From Bacillota bacterium (GTDB lineage: Bacteria; Bacillota; Clostridia; Clostridiales; Clostridiaceae): a stretch of 7,103 nucleotides of DNA. Below the pieces are notes generated by a model. It made no database searches, was not told the DNA's origin, and saw only the letters and a program-made list of their open reading frames with translations. Location of the stretch: positions 1 through 7,103 of the forward strand of contig JAEZDX010000206.1 in NCBI GenBank assembly GCA_023417975.1. Reading direction: 5' to 3'. Positions 1 through 5,329 of the stretch are shown one piece after another (positions within the stretch are counted from its first letter, which is position 1; each line of letters starts with the position of its first letter). The translations under genes and the position numbers were made by a program.

Positions 1-435
1 AATTCTGAATGGTACATGGCAGCCTTTTGCGAATCGAAAAAAGATATCAGGGTTTTTAAGTGCAGCCGTATTGAGTCTATTGAGGTACTTGATGAAAGCT
101 TCAATATGCCTAAAAACTTTGATTTAGAAGGATTTTGGAGAGATAATAAACAGCAGTTTATTACCCATACTTCTCAAAATAAAGAGCATAGCTTTTATCC
201 CGTAAAAATCAAGCTTTTTCAAGAGAAGAATCAACTTCTTGATGGCTTTAATGTGCTTTCTTACAGTAAGTTTGACAACTATTGGACTTACGACATTGAT
301 ATGATAAGCTTCACCACTGCCTGCAATGTTATTTTTCCATTAAGTGATTATCTGTACATTATTGAGCCCATTGAACTAAGAAATTATGTGATTGAAAAAG
401 CCCATAAGACTATAAATTTATATAAAGCTCAATAA
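1..435 (+). CDS. WYL-domain transcriptional regulator, 5'-truncated (C-terminal part)
   Basis: The reading frame is open from the first base, so the gene begins to the left of the window; the ATG at 16 is internal. The visible 144 residues begin with N-S-E-W-Y-M, a variant of the W-Y-L signature. A typical WYL strand pattern follows (DIRVFKCSRIESIEVLDESF, then FDLEGFW around residues 40-47). The rest (about residues 60-144) fits the WCX C-terminal extension, with a 'P-(I)-E-L-R-N-Y-V' tail close to the usual 'P..LR..V' of this family. WYL proteins of the YafY/DeoR-like type are usually an N-terminal helix-turn-helix followed by a WYL ligand-sensing domain; the DNA-binding part would lie outside the window. 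The next gene encodes a small-molecule-binding domain, a common type of neighbour for such regulators. The ligand and targets are unknown. The family call is confident. Confidence 0.85.
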   Translation, partial: NSEWYMAAFCESKKDIRVFKCSRIESIEVLDESFNMPKNFDLEGFWRDNKQQFITHTSQNKEHSFYPVKIKLFQEKNQLLDGFNVLSYSKFDNYWTYDIDMISFTTACNVIFPLSDYLYIIEPIELRNYVIEKAHKTINLYKAQ

Positions 436-449
436 TCCCTGACATAATA

Positions 450-479
450 TTGACAAGGATTAATTGTTATAATTAAAAT
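450..479 (+). promoter_or_regulatory. Sigma-A-type promoter of the GyrI-like gene
   Basis: A perfect -35 hexamer TTGACA (450-455) is followed after 18 bases by TAAAAT (474-479), one mismatch from the -10 consensus. An overlapping perfect TATAAT lies at 468-473, but it is only 12 bases from the -35. The site lies between the stop of the WYL gene (435) and the ribosome binding site at 491, so the GyrI-like gene can be transcribed on its own as well as by read-through. Confidence 0.65.
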
Positions 480-507
480 ATCCAATTAATGAGGGGAGTT
501 ATGAACT

Positions 508-957
508 ATGGAAGGAAAAATAGTAAATTTTAAAAGCTTTAAGGCTGTTGGTCTTACTTATTTCGGAAGCAATGAAAAGGGTGAAATACCTGCACTTTGG
601 GAAGTGTTCAACAAACGTTACGGAGAGATAAAACATAAAAACAATACTGTGTTATGTTATGGAATATGTGACGATGACATGGATCCACAAGGGCAATTTC
701 ACTATACTGCCTGTACGGAAGTTGAAAGTTTTCAAGATGTGCCTCAAGGCATGACAACGAAGGTTGTACAGGAAGGTAAATATATAGTTTATACTTATTC
801 AGGTGCAATAAAAGACTTAGGAGAATTTTACAACGAAATATTTACTTCATGGCTTCCCGAAGCGGACTGCGAAATGGATTGCAGACCACAACTGGAGCTC
901 TATGACGGAAGATTTAGCGATAATGGCGAATTTGATATATATATTCCAGTGAAATAG
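508..957 (+). CDS. GyrI-like / AraC effector-binding domain protein (stand-alone)
   Basis: The 149-residue cytoplasmic protein consists of a single GyrI-like (AraC_E_bind) domain with no DNA-binding part. The N-terminal 'FKAVGLTYFGSNEKGEIPALWEVF' stretch (residues 11-34) is typical. So are the 'EGKYIVYTYSG' strand (89-99), the 'FTSWLP' helix end (112-117), the 'PQLELY' strand (127-132) and the terminal 'FDIYIPVK'. Glu130 matches the acidic residue that lines the drug pocket in BmrR/Rob-type domains. Stand-alone members bind hydrophobic or cationic small molecules, and some act in detoxification. The start is set by GAGGGGAG at 491-498, 9 bases upstream of ATG 508; an ATG at 501 is in another frame and stops after 10 codons. 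The gene follows a WYL regulator in the same direction by 72 bases. Its ligand is unknown. Confidence in the fold is high and in the role low. Confidence 0.85.
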   Translation: MEGKIVNFKSFKAVGLTYFGSNEKGEIPALWEVFNKRYGEIKHKNNTVLCYGICDDDMDPQGQFHYTACTEVESFQDVPQGMTTKVVQEGKYIVYTYSGAIKDLGEFYNEIFTSWLPEADCEMDCRPQLELYDGRFSDNGEFDIYIPVK

Positions 958-970
958 TACGAGCACTTGT

Positions 971-1011
971 AATGGCGATTTGAATCTTATAATATGATTC
1001 AAGTCGCCATT
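971..1011. terminator. Long inverted repeat between convergent genes, probable bidirectional terminator
   Basis: Positions 971-986 pair with 996-1011 as a 16-bp stem (fifteen Watson-Crick pairs and one G-U) around a 9-base AT-rich loop. The hairpin lies 13 bases after the stop of the GyrI-like gene and 3 bases after the stop of the nitroreductase gene on the other strand, the expected place for a shared terminator. Neither flank carries a T-run, so it is not a textbook intrinsic terminator. It may act by stabilising 3' ends. Confidence 0.55.
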
Positions 1012-1014
1012 GTG

Positions 1015-1758
1015 TCAGCTGTGAAAACTTTCTAAATATTGTTCCGCAGACCTATTCTTTTCCATTGCAAAATCCGACATATATTTTCTATTGCACAAAG
1101 CAACGATCTGCTCGTTTATATCCTTTTCTGCCACCCCGGACTTTTCATTTTTTATATGGTGCATCTCAATATGCTCTTCTTTTGTAAGACTATGATACTT
1201 GTTCTCCGATACAATATATTCCTTTTCAAATCTTATTGGCTTTTTTCTGGTTTTTTGAGCGTCAACAGGATATCCGTAAACTACCATGGCAGCCGGTAAA
1301 ACATAGTCGGGTAGCTCTAAAAGCTCCCTTACAGTTTCACAATTTTCTATAATATCTCCAATATAACATGACCCCATTCCAAAGGATTGTGCTGCTACTA
1401 CTGTATTTTGTGCAGCAATTATGGCATCAGCACAGGCAAGTAGTATGTCCCCCTTACCCGGTGTTCTTGGATTACAGTTTTCAAAGGAAAAAGAATCGTA
1501 CCATCTCTGATAATCCGCCAGAAATATAAGTACCATTGGTGCCTTTGCAATAAATGGCTGATTATCACATAATACTGCCAGCTTATCCTTGAGCTGCTTA
1601 TCTGTGATATCCAATATACTGTAAAGCATCATAGCTCCTGCCGTAGGAGCTTCAATTGCAGAATTGATTATTTCCCCCTTTATTTCAGCTTCAACTTCCC
1701 TATCTTCAAAAACTCTGACAGATTTTCTGTTTCTAATTTCTTTTACAACTTCATTCAT
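1015..1758 (-). CDS. NfsA-like FMN-dependent nitroreductase / NAD(P)H oxidoreductase
   Basis: The 247-residue protein belongs to the nitroreductase superfamily, which uses FMN and NAD(P)H to reduce nitro compounds, quinones or flavins as cytoplasmic dimers. Visible marks are the N-terminal 'NRKSVRVF' FMN-phosphate-binding motif (residues 10-17), 'EAPTAGAMM' (36-44), the 'ADAIIAAQNTVVAAQSFGMG' helix (110-129) and 'GSCYIGDI' (129-136), the usual second flavin-contact segment. The C-terminal 65 or so residues ('RFEKEYIVSENKYHSLT...') are the extension seen in NfsA/FRP-type members rather than the shorter NfsB type. The start at 1758 is preceded by AAAGG about 9 bases upstream, inside the end of the DUF4177 gene, from which it is separated by one base. 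The two genes are probably translationally coupled. The substrate cannot be predicted. No catalytic motif appears to be missing. Confidence 0.88.
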   Translation of the reverse strand: MNEVVKEIRNRKSVRVFEDREVEAEIKGEIINSAIEAPTAGAMMLYSILDITDKQLKDKLAVLCDNQPFIAKAPMVLIFLADYQRWYDSFSFENCNPRTPGKGDILLACADAIIAAQNTVVAAQSFGMGSCYIGDIIENCETVRELLELPDYVLPAAMVVYGYPVDAQKTRKKPIRFEKEYIVSENKYHSLTKEEHIEMHHIKNEKSGVAEKDINEQIVALCNRKYMSDFAMEKNRSAEQYLESFHS

Positions 1759-1759
1759 A

Positions 1760-1942
1760 TTATTCTACCTTTCTTTCAAATATAATTTCAAAATTTTTGG
1801 CTCTTCCTTCTAAGGTGTAATATAACGGAATAATTTGAACAAGCCTCCAGCCTTGGCTTGCATGTTCATCGATTATCTTCTGATGGTTATCTCCTGTAAA
1901 AATTCCTCCCATGGAACACTCCACATACTTGTACTCATACAT
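1760..1942 (-). CDS. DUF4177 family small protein
   Basis: This 60-residue protein begins MYEYKYVE and contains the 'DEHASQGWRLVQI' core and the terminal 'FEIIFERK' strand that mark DUF4177, a small alpha/beta family of unknown function. A longer frame would start at 1951, but GGAGG at 1953-1957 lies only one base from that ATG. It is 10 bases from the ATG at 1942, so the shorter start fits both the ribosome binding site and the family's usual MYEYK beginning. It is the first gene of a two-gene unit with the nitroreductase, whose start lies one base beyond its stop. No signal peptide or membrane segment is visible. Biochemical function is unknown. Confidence 0.82.
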   Translation of the reverse strand: MYEYKYVECSMGGIFTGDNHQKIIDEHASQGWRLVQIIPLYYTLEGRAKNFEIIFERKVE

Positions 1943-1951
1943 AATTCTCAT

Positions 1952-1957
1952 ACCTCC
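1952..1957 (-). promoter_or_regulatory. Ribosome binding site that decides the DUF4177 start
   Basis: The minus strand reads GGAGGT here. Spacing to the ATG at 1942 is near the optimum (about 10 bases), whereas the upstream in-frame ATG at 1951 directly abuts the site and is not usable. Confidence 0.75.
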
Positions 1958-1997
1958 ATAGACTTTGTTACTTCTTTATACAATTACATTATGCCAT

Positions 1998-2006
1998 ATT
2001 ATAACA
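1998..2006 (-). promoter_or_regulatory. Extended -10 promoter of the DUF4177-nitroreductase unit
   Basis: The minus strand reads TGTTATAAT, a perfect TATAAT (2003-1998) with the TGn extension. No good -35 is found 16-18 bases upstream, which is tolerated in extended -10 promoters. The leader to the 1942 start would be about 50 bases. Confidence 0.55.
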
Positions 2007-2050
2007 AAATATTACAGCACCGGTTATAGCTTCAAATAATTGTTATATAT

Positions 2051-2060
2051 TTCCCGGGAA
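2051..2060. other. Perfect 10-bp palindrome, possible operator
   Basis: TTCCCGGGAA is a GC-cored perfect palindrome in an otherwise very AT-rich gap. It lies about 48 bases upstream of the -10 element of the DUF4177-nitroreductase unit. A binding site for a dimeric regulator is possible. There is no second copy elsewhere in the window to support this. Confidence 0.25.
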
Positions 2061-2096
2061 TTAGAGTCTATAATCCATAATTCAACAGTTTCTTCG

Positions 2097-2147
2097 AAAA
2101 AATACTATTCATTTCCTAATAACATAAAATTAAGAAATGAATAGTAT
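2097..2147 (-). terminator. Intrinsic terminator of the lipoprotein gene
   Basis: On the minus strand, positions 2147-2134 pair perfectly with 2115-2102 (14 bp). After one mismatch a further 4 bp pair around an 8-base loop. A run of six T follows (2102-2097). It begins about 20 bases after the lipoprotein stop and ends the whole sigma / anti-sigma / lipoprotein cluster. Confidence 0.85.
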
Positions 2148-2167
2148 CTGATTACAGCTTCGAAATC

Positions 2168-3139
2168 TTACTTTATAAAATCACCTGTAAGCTCTACATT
2201 AGCCCCTCCGTAAATACTTATCACATCATTGCCTTCAACATTAATCTTATCTTTTTGAAATGTAAAAGTTAATTCAGCACCGTCAGAGTCATTATGATAC
2301 TTAGCCTGCGTTTTTTTGTCATCAGTATATTGTGCCACTCCATCAATGTTACCAATATGCGCATGCCAATTTGCCTCTATATGAAATTTAAATTGTTTAC
2401 CTCCCTCTGAGGGAATTGTAAGGTAAGCTCCTATATCCTTATTACTGTTAATTCTTTTATATTCACCAACATTAGTCTTACTGGTCTTAATTTGACTTTC
2501 AATAGTCTCATTTTTTAAGGAAGTATTTTTTTGTGCTAAATAGAAAGGCATCATATTATTGCCATTACCGTCACTCCATGAGCCATTCATATACTTAGTA
2601 GTTGTTATAAAAGCTCCGAAAGACCCGTTGAATCTTTTATTGCTGTCGAATTCGCATATGGAAAAGTAACCGTTCGAGTACAAATAGGCTTCTATATTTA
2701 TTTTTTGCTCATATTTTAAATAATAATAAGTGCCCGCAAACTTCTTTACAACCTTTCCATCACTTAGCAAATTCGGGTTATAATACATATCCGAAAATTC
2801 AGCAAGAGTTTTCGTAGTAGGTTTTAATTGCATATCAATATATAAATCACTGCCGATTTTGCCTTCAAACTCCAACACCTTAGTGCTGTCAACGTAACTG
2901 CTCATGGAAATTGGAGCTTTAAAAGAACTGTCTTCCGATGGCTTTAAAGCTAAACTTGAGTTTTGAGACAAAGTACTGTCCGATTGCGTTTTCTCAGAAT
3001 CAGCTTGCGCTTCTTCAGTAGAAGTCTGAGCATTTGCTAAAGACTTATCGGAAGAACCGCTTGTAGAAGATTTCGAAGAGCACCCAAACAATACTGTGCA
3101 TAAAACAACAGCTAAACCGACAGCAATTGATTTTTTCAT
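2168..3139 (-). CDS. Cell-surface lipoprotein of unknown function, putative ECF sigma target
   Basis: The 323-residue protein starts with a lipoprotein signal peptide: MKKS, a hydrophobic core, and the lipobox L-F-G-C with Cys20 as the lipid-anchored residue. A Ser/Thr/Ala/Gln-rich low-complexity linker follows (about 21-75). Residues 88-204 form a beta-rich region with 'GTYYYLKY', 'FNGSFGAF' and 'MNGSWSD...MPFYL', a pattern found in many uncharacterised surface proteins. Residues 226-323 form a second beta-rich region ending 'YGGANVELTGDF'. This second region vaguely resembles small periplasmic lysozyme-inhibitor-like domains, but the resemblance is too weak to assign. The start is supported by AAAAGGGG about 9 bases upstream. 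The gene follows the putative anti-sigma gene by 86 bases and has its own ECF-type promoter. It would be anchored on the outer face of the membrane. No catalytic motif is seen. Confidence 0.8.
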   Translation of the reverse strand: MKKSIAVGLAVVLCTVLFGCSSKSSTSGSSDKSLANAQTSTEEAQADSEKTQSDSTLSQNSSLALKPSEDSSFKAPISMSSYVDSTKVLEFEGKIGSDLYIDMQLKPTTKTLAEFSDMYYNPNLLSDGKVVKKFAGTYYYLKYEQKINIEAYLYSNGYFSICEFDSNKRFNGSFGAFITTTKYMNGSWSDGNGNNMMPFYLAQKNTSLKNETIESQIKTSKTNVGEYKRINSNKDIGAYLTIPSEGGKQFKFHIEANWHAHIGNIDGVAQYTDDKKTQAKYHNDSDGAELTFTFQKDKINVEGNDVISIYGGANVELTGDFIK

Positions 3140-3181
3140 GATAAAAACCCCTTTTAACTCTCATTTGTTCTGTTATTGATT

Positions 3182-3210
3182 TATACGAAAAGCTTGCAAA
3201 GAAAGTTCAA
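3182..3210 (-). promoter_or_regulatory. ECF-sigma-type promoter of the lipoprotein gene
   Basis: The minus strand reads TTGAAC (3210-3205), a 17-base spacer beginning TTTC, then CGTATA (3187-3182). This matches the known ECF pattern of an AAC-containing -35 and a CGTA -10 with 16-17 bases between, close to the SigW-type consensus of Bacillus. The start point would fall near 3175, giving a leader of about 36 bases. The same bases could be read as a sigma-A promoter (TTGAAC, 19 bases, TATAAA), but that spacing is poor. The adjacent ECF sigma gene makes the first reading more likely. Confidence 0.6.
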
Positions 3211-3225
3211 ATTTTTCCTATAAAT

Positions 3226-4530
3226 CTATTTATCCAATAATACTATTATAACACTCTCTCCGTATTCTTGGAATTCAAAGTGTGGAGTCTTATCAAATCC
3301 TATATACATTACTGTAGTATTCTTATCCTCTCCTGTGGATATGCTAGCACTTAATGCCCCCGTAATATTGCCATATTCCTTCTCAAACTGTTTTTTTACT
3401 TTATCCTGTATAGTAGTATCTTTCATTGTAATTGCAAGTTTATAATTTCCTGCAAGATTATCCTCTGTAAGTTTTCCGTCCCTAAATAATTTTTCTCCCT
3501 TGTATAACACCTTTATTTCAGGTGGTGCTGCTCCCTCATCCTTTATATATCTTCTAATTAAAAGCTTTGGAGAAGCATATATTTCATAGATTTGCCGCTT
3601 TCCCCCCAGTTTAGCATCATAGCCTCCCTCTATACTCTCCGGTATCAATAATTTCATTATGTCAGGAGTTATTTTATAGTATTTATCATATGAGATGTAA
3701 CCACCTAAAGCAGGATCATTAAAATTCACATGTATTATGTCGGCTATTTTTCCTATTCCATTGTCATCTTCATTGTAAAAATAGAATATAAGCTGCTTCT
3801 CATTGGCATAAGAAGGGCTTTCATCTTGGGACTTAGCATTTTTAATAAATTCAGCTATCTTTTGTATACTGTTCTTATCGGTAATCTCCTGTTTCACTTC
3901 TCTGTTATTCATACTATATGAAGCTACTATTTTTTTTGCATTTGCATAGTCTTCATTATAGAGCGGCGCCATAGTTCTTTTCTCACCCGCTGCCTTGTAT
4001 ATTATCCATGTACCCATATATTTAGCTGCCACAGCGGTTTTTCTATCCATGCCTTTTAGCGAATATATAGGTGTCCCAACAGGCAGTGCTGTTGCGGTTG
4101 CTTCTTCAAAGCTAGTGTCTCCAAATTCATCTTTTATGGTTTTCTTAACCTTCCCTATCTCCTGTCCAATAGCTCTATCATCCGTAACTACATCTTGGGA
4201 AGCTATATAATCTGTACCCTCCAGTCTTATCATCATTGGCATATCCGCAGTTTTACCTGATGATTGAGGCACTACAACATTTGATAGTCTGGTAAATATT
4301 GTTTTGCCGCTAAAAGGAATTAAAATAACTATGAGAACCGCCGCCGCTATACTTATGGCTTTGAATCTTCCTGTAAGCACCTTTTTCCTATTTGCAGTTC
4401 TGACAGTTATGTCCTGAAGGCTGTTTAGTAACTTCTGTTGAAAACCTTCAGGAAGCCGCTTCTCATCAAACATATCCATAAGCTTTGCATCCATCTCATT
4501 ATCAGTGTTAAGCTCTCCGCAATTCTTCAT
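3226..4530 (-). CDS. Membrane-anchored putative anti-sigma factor with large extracytoplasmic sensor region
   Basis: The 434-residue protein has a short charged N-terminal region (1-55), one hydrophobic helix at about 57-74 (AISIAAAVLIVILIPF) and a long outside part. This is the architecture of one-pass anti-sigma factors. The outside part shows a lipoprotein-like module at about 97-180, with 'IRLEGTDYIA', 'ATALPVGTPIYSLKG' and 'YMGTWIIYK'. A second module at about 196-300 includes 'QLIFYFYNE', 'GGYISYDKYYKI' and 'MKLLIPES'. A C-terminal region of about 300-434 is unassigned. The HxxxCxxC zinc motif of many anti-sigma factors is absent; there is only one Cys, Cys4. The ATG directly abuts the sigma stop codon, and its strong site AAGGAGG (4545-4539) lies inside the last sigma codons, so the two proteins are probably made by coupled translation. 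The role is inferred from position and topology, since the head domain is not diagnostic by itself. Confidence 0.75.
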   Translation of the reverse strand: MKNCGELNTDNEMDAKLMDMFDEKRLPEGFQQKLLNSLQDITVRTANRKKVLTGRFKAISIAAAVLIVILIPFSGKTIFTRLSNVVVPQSSGKTADMPMMIRLEGTDYIASQDVVTDDRAIGQEIGKVKKTIKDEFGDTSFEEATATALPVGTPIYSLKGMDRKTAVAAKYMGTWIIYKAAGEKRTMAPLYNEDYANAKKIVASYSMNNREVKQEITDKNSIQKIAEFIKNAKSQDESPSYANEKQLIFYFYNEDDNGIGKIADIIHVNFNDPALGGYISYDKYYKITPDIMKLLIPESIEGGYDAKLGGKRQIYEIYASPKLLIRRYIKDEGAAPPEIKVLYKGEKLFRDGKLTEDNLAGNYKLAITMKDTTIQDKVKKQFEKEYGNITGALSASISTGEDKNTTVMYIGFDKTPHFEFQEYGESVIIVLLDK

Positions 4531-5082
4531 TTATTCAGCCTCCTTCATAAGGGCTATTAGCTTCTGCCTTGCAGTAAAAATTCTCGACTCTACAAGACTT
4601 TCCTTAAGCTTAAGCCTATTACTTATTTCTTTATAGCTCAGTCCTTCCATATACTTGAGACATATAAGCACCTTGTATTTTTCCGGAAGAGAACTAATGG
4701 CTCTTATAAGCCTCGAATTTTCAGTATTCTTAATAAACTTCTCCTCCGGTTGATAATCAACCGCTGCAGTGCCGCCAGCTTTCTCTACATCATCGCCTTT
4801 ATATCTTGATAAGTACCTCTTTTTTGCTTTTATATGGTTAAAGGTGATATTCTTTGCAATTGTAAACAGCCAAGTAACAAAACTCTTATTAACATTAAAG
4901 CTGTTCAAATTTTCGTAAGCCTTTAAAAAAGTTTCCTGAACAATGTCAAGACAATCGCTCTCATCACCTACTATTCTATAGATAAAACCATAAAGCCTTC
5001 TGCCATACTTTTCGATTATAAATCCATATGCCTGTCTGTCACCATTAACGACTTTGCTTATAACTGTATTATCCTCATTCAT
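4531..5082 (-). CDS. ECF subfamily RNA polymerase sigma factor
   Basis: The protein has 183 residues, the usual ECF size. Region 2 lies at about 18-88, with 'YGRRLYGFIYRIVGDESDCLDIVQETFLKAY' typical of the core-binding and -10-recognising helices and 'FVTWLFTIAKNITFNHIKAKKR' at its end. Region 4 lies at about 126-180, with 'SLPEKYKVLICLKYMEGLSYKEIS' and the recognition helix region 'LKESLVESRIFTARQKL'. There is no region 1 or 3, as expected. The open frame extends upstream to an ATG at 5136, but AGGTGAT at 5092-5086 is well placed for the ATG at 5082, and family members start close to this point. The gene is followed without a gap by the putative anti-sigma gene, and then by a lipoprotein gene with an ECF-type promoter. 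It probably directs a cell-envelope stress regulon; the signal is unknown. Confidence 0.9.
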   Translation of the reverse strand: MNEDNTVISKVVNGDRQAYGFIIEKYGRRLYGFIYRIVGDESDCLDIVQETFLKAYENLNSFNVNKSFVTWLFTIAKNITFNHIKAKKRYLSRYKGDDVEKAGGTAAVDYQPEEKFIKNTENSRLIRAISSLPEKYKVLICLKYMEGLSYKEISNRLKLKESLVESRIFTARQKLIALMKEAE

Positions 5083-5085
5083 ATT

Positions 5086-5092
5086 ATCACCT
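5086..5092 (-). promoter_or_regulatory. Ribosome binding site that decides the sigma factor start
   Basis: The minus strand reads AGGTGAT just before AATATG; the AGG lies 7 bases from the ATG at 5082. The alternative ATG at 5136 has no purine-rich site in front of it. Confidence 0.7.
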
Positions 5093-5115
5093 GCCCGAAA
5101 AGATCTTTTCATATA

Positions 5116-5121
5116 ATTATA
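5116..5121 (-). promoter_or_regulatory. Possible -10 element of the sigma / anti-sigma operon
   Basis: A perfect TATAAT lies on the minus strand 33 bases before the sigma start codon. The hexamer 17 bases upstream of it is a poor -35, and TTGTTC at 5150-5145 is too far away (23 bases). If real, it excludes the longer sigma start at 5136 from the transcript. No ECF-type motif was found in this gap. Confidence 0.3.
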
Positions 5122-5275
5122 CAATCTATATATCATTTTCCTGAGAACAATTTTAAAATTAATAATTTCGTAGGATTTGTGTTAGAATTAAACTATATAT
5201 AAAACTTGAAAAGTCTATTACATTCTCCCTTCGCAAAAAATCCTTTAAGATTGGATATTTTTACTCGGCACAATG

Positions 5276-5304
5276 TTGGACTTTTATTGGGTTCTATGTA
5301 TAAA
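5276..5304 (+). promoter_or_regulatory. Sigma-A promoter of the glycerol-1-phosphate-dehydrogenase-like gene
   Basis: TTGGAC (5276-5281) and TATAAA (5299-5304) each have one mismatch to consensus and are separated by exactly 17 bases. Transcription would begin near 5311, leaving a leader of about 19 bases that includes the ribosome binding site at 5317-5322. The gap between this promoter and the sigma gene start (about 190 bases) holds a weaker extended -10 on the plus strand (TGTTAGAAT at 5180-5188) and nothing else I can name. Confidence 0.7.
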
Positions 5305-5316
5305 TTACTATACTAA

Positions 5317-5322
5317 AGAAGG
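5317..5322 (+). promoter_or_regulatory. Ribosome binding site that decides the dehydrogenase GTG start
   Basis: AGAAGG, continuing as TGAT, lies 7 bases before the GTG at 5330. The in-frame ATG at 5273 has no such site and lies upstream of the promoter. Confidence 0.75.
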
Positions 5323-5329
5323 TGATATT

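Noticed and set aside
468..473. Perfect TATAAT as the -10 of the GyrI-like gene promoter
   Set aside because: It is only 12 bases from TTGACA, too close to work with it; TAAAAT at 474-479 has an 18-base spacing.
501..533. Short open frame starting at ATG 501, overlapping the start of the GyrI-like gene
   Set aside because: It stops after 10 codons and sits only about 2 bases from the purine-rich site; the ATG at 508 has the better spacing and encodes the recognisable protein.
1835..2029. Plus-strand open frame over the DUF4177 gene
   Set aside because: It lies antisense to a recognised gene family, has no ribosome binding site, and its translation shows no family features.
3140..3225. A terminator between the anti-sigma and lipoprotein genes
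   Set aside because: No stem of useful length followed by T was found, so read-through from the sigma operon into the lipoprotein gene remains likely.
5083..5136. Eighteen extra N-terminal residues on the sigma factor
   Set aside because: There is no ribosome binding site at 5136, a strong one serves 5082, and the extra residues lie outside the usual ECF domain boundaries.
5235..5262. Weak hairpin with a T-run upstream of the dehydrogenase gene, as an attenuator or riboswitch end
   Set aside because: The stem is only about 4 bp plus a bulged A/T stretch, and the best promoter lies downstream of it, so it would not be in the main transcript.
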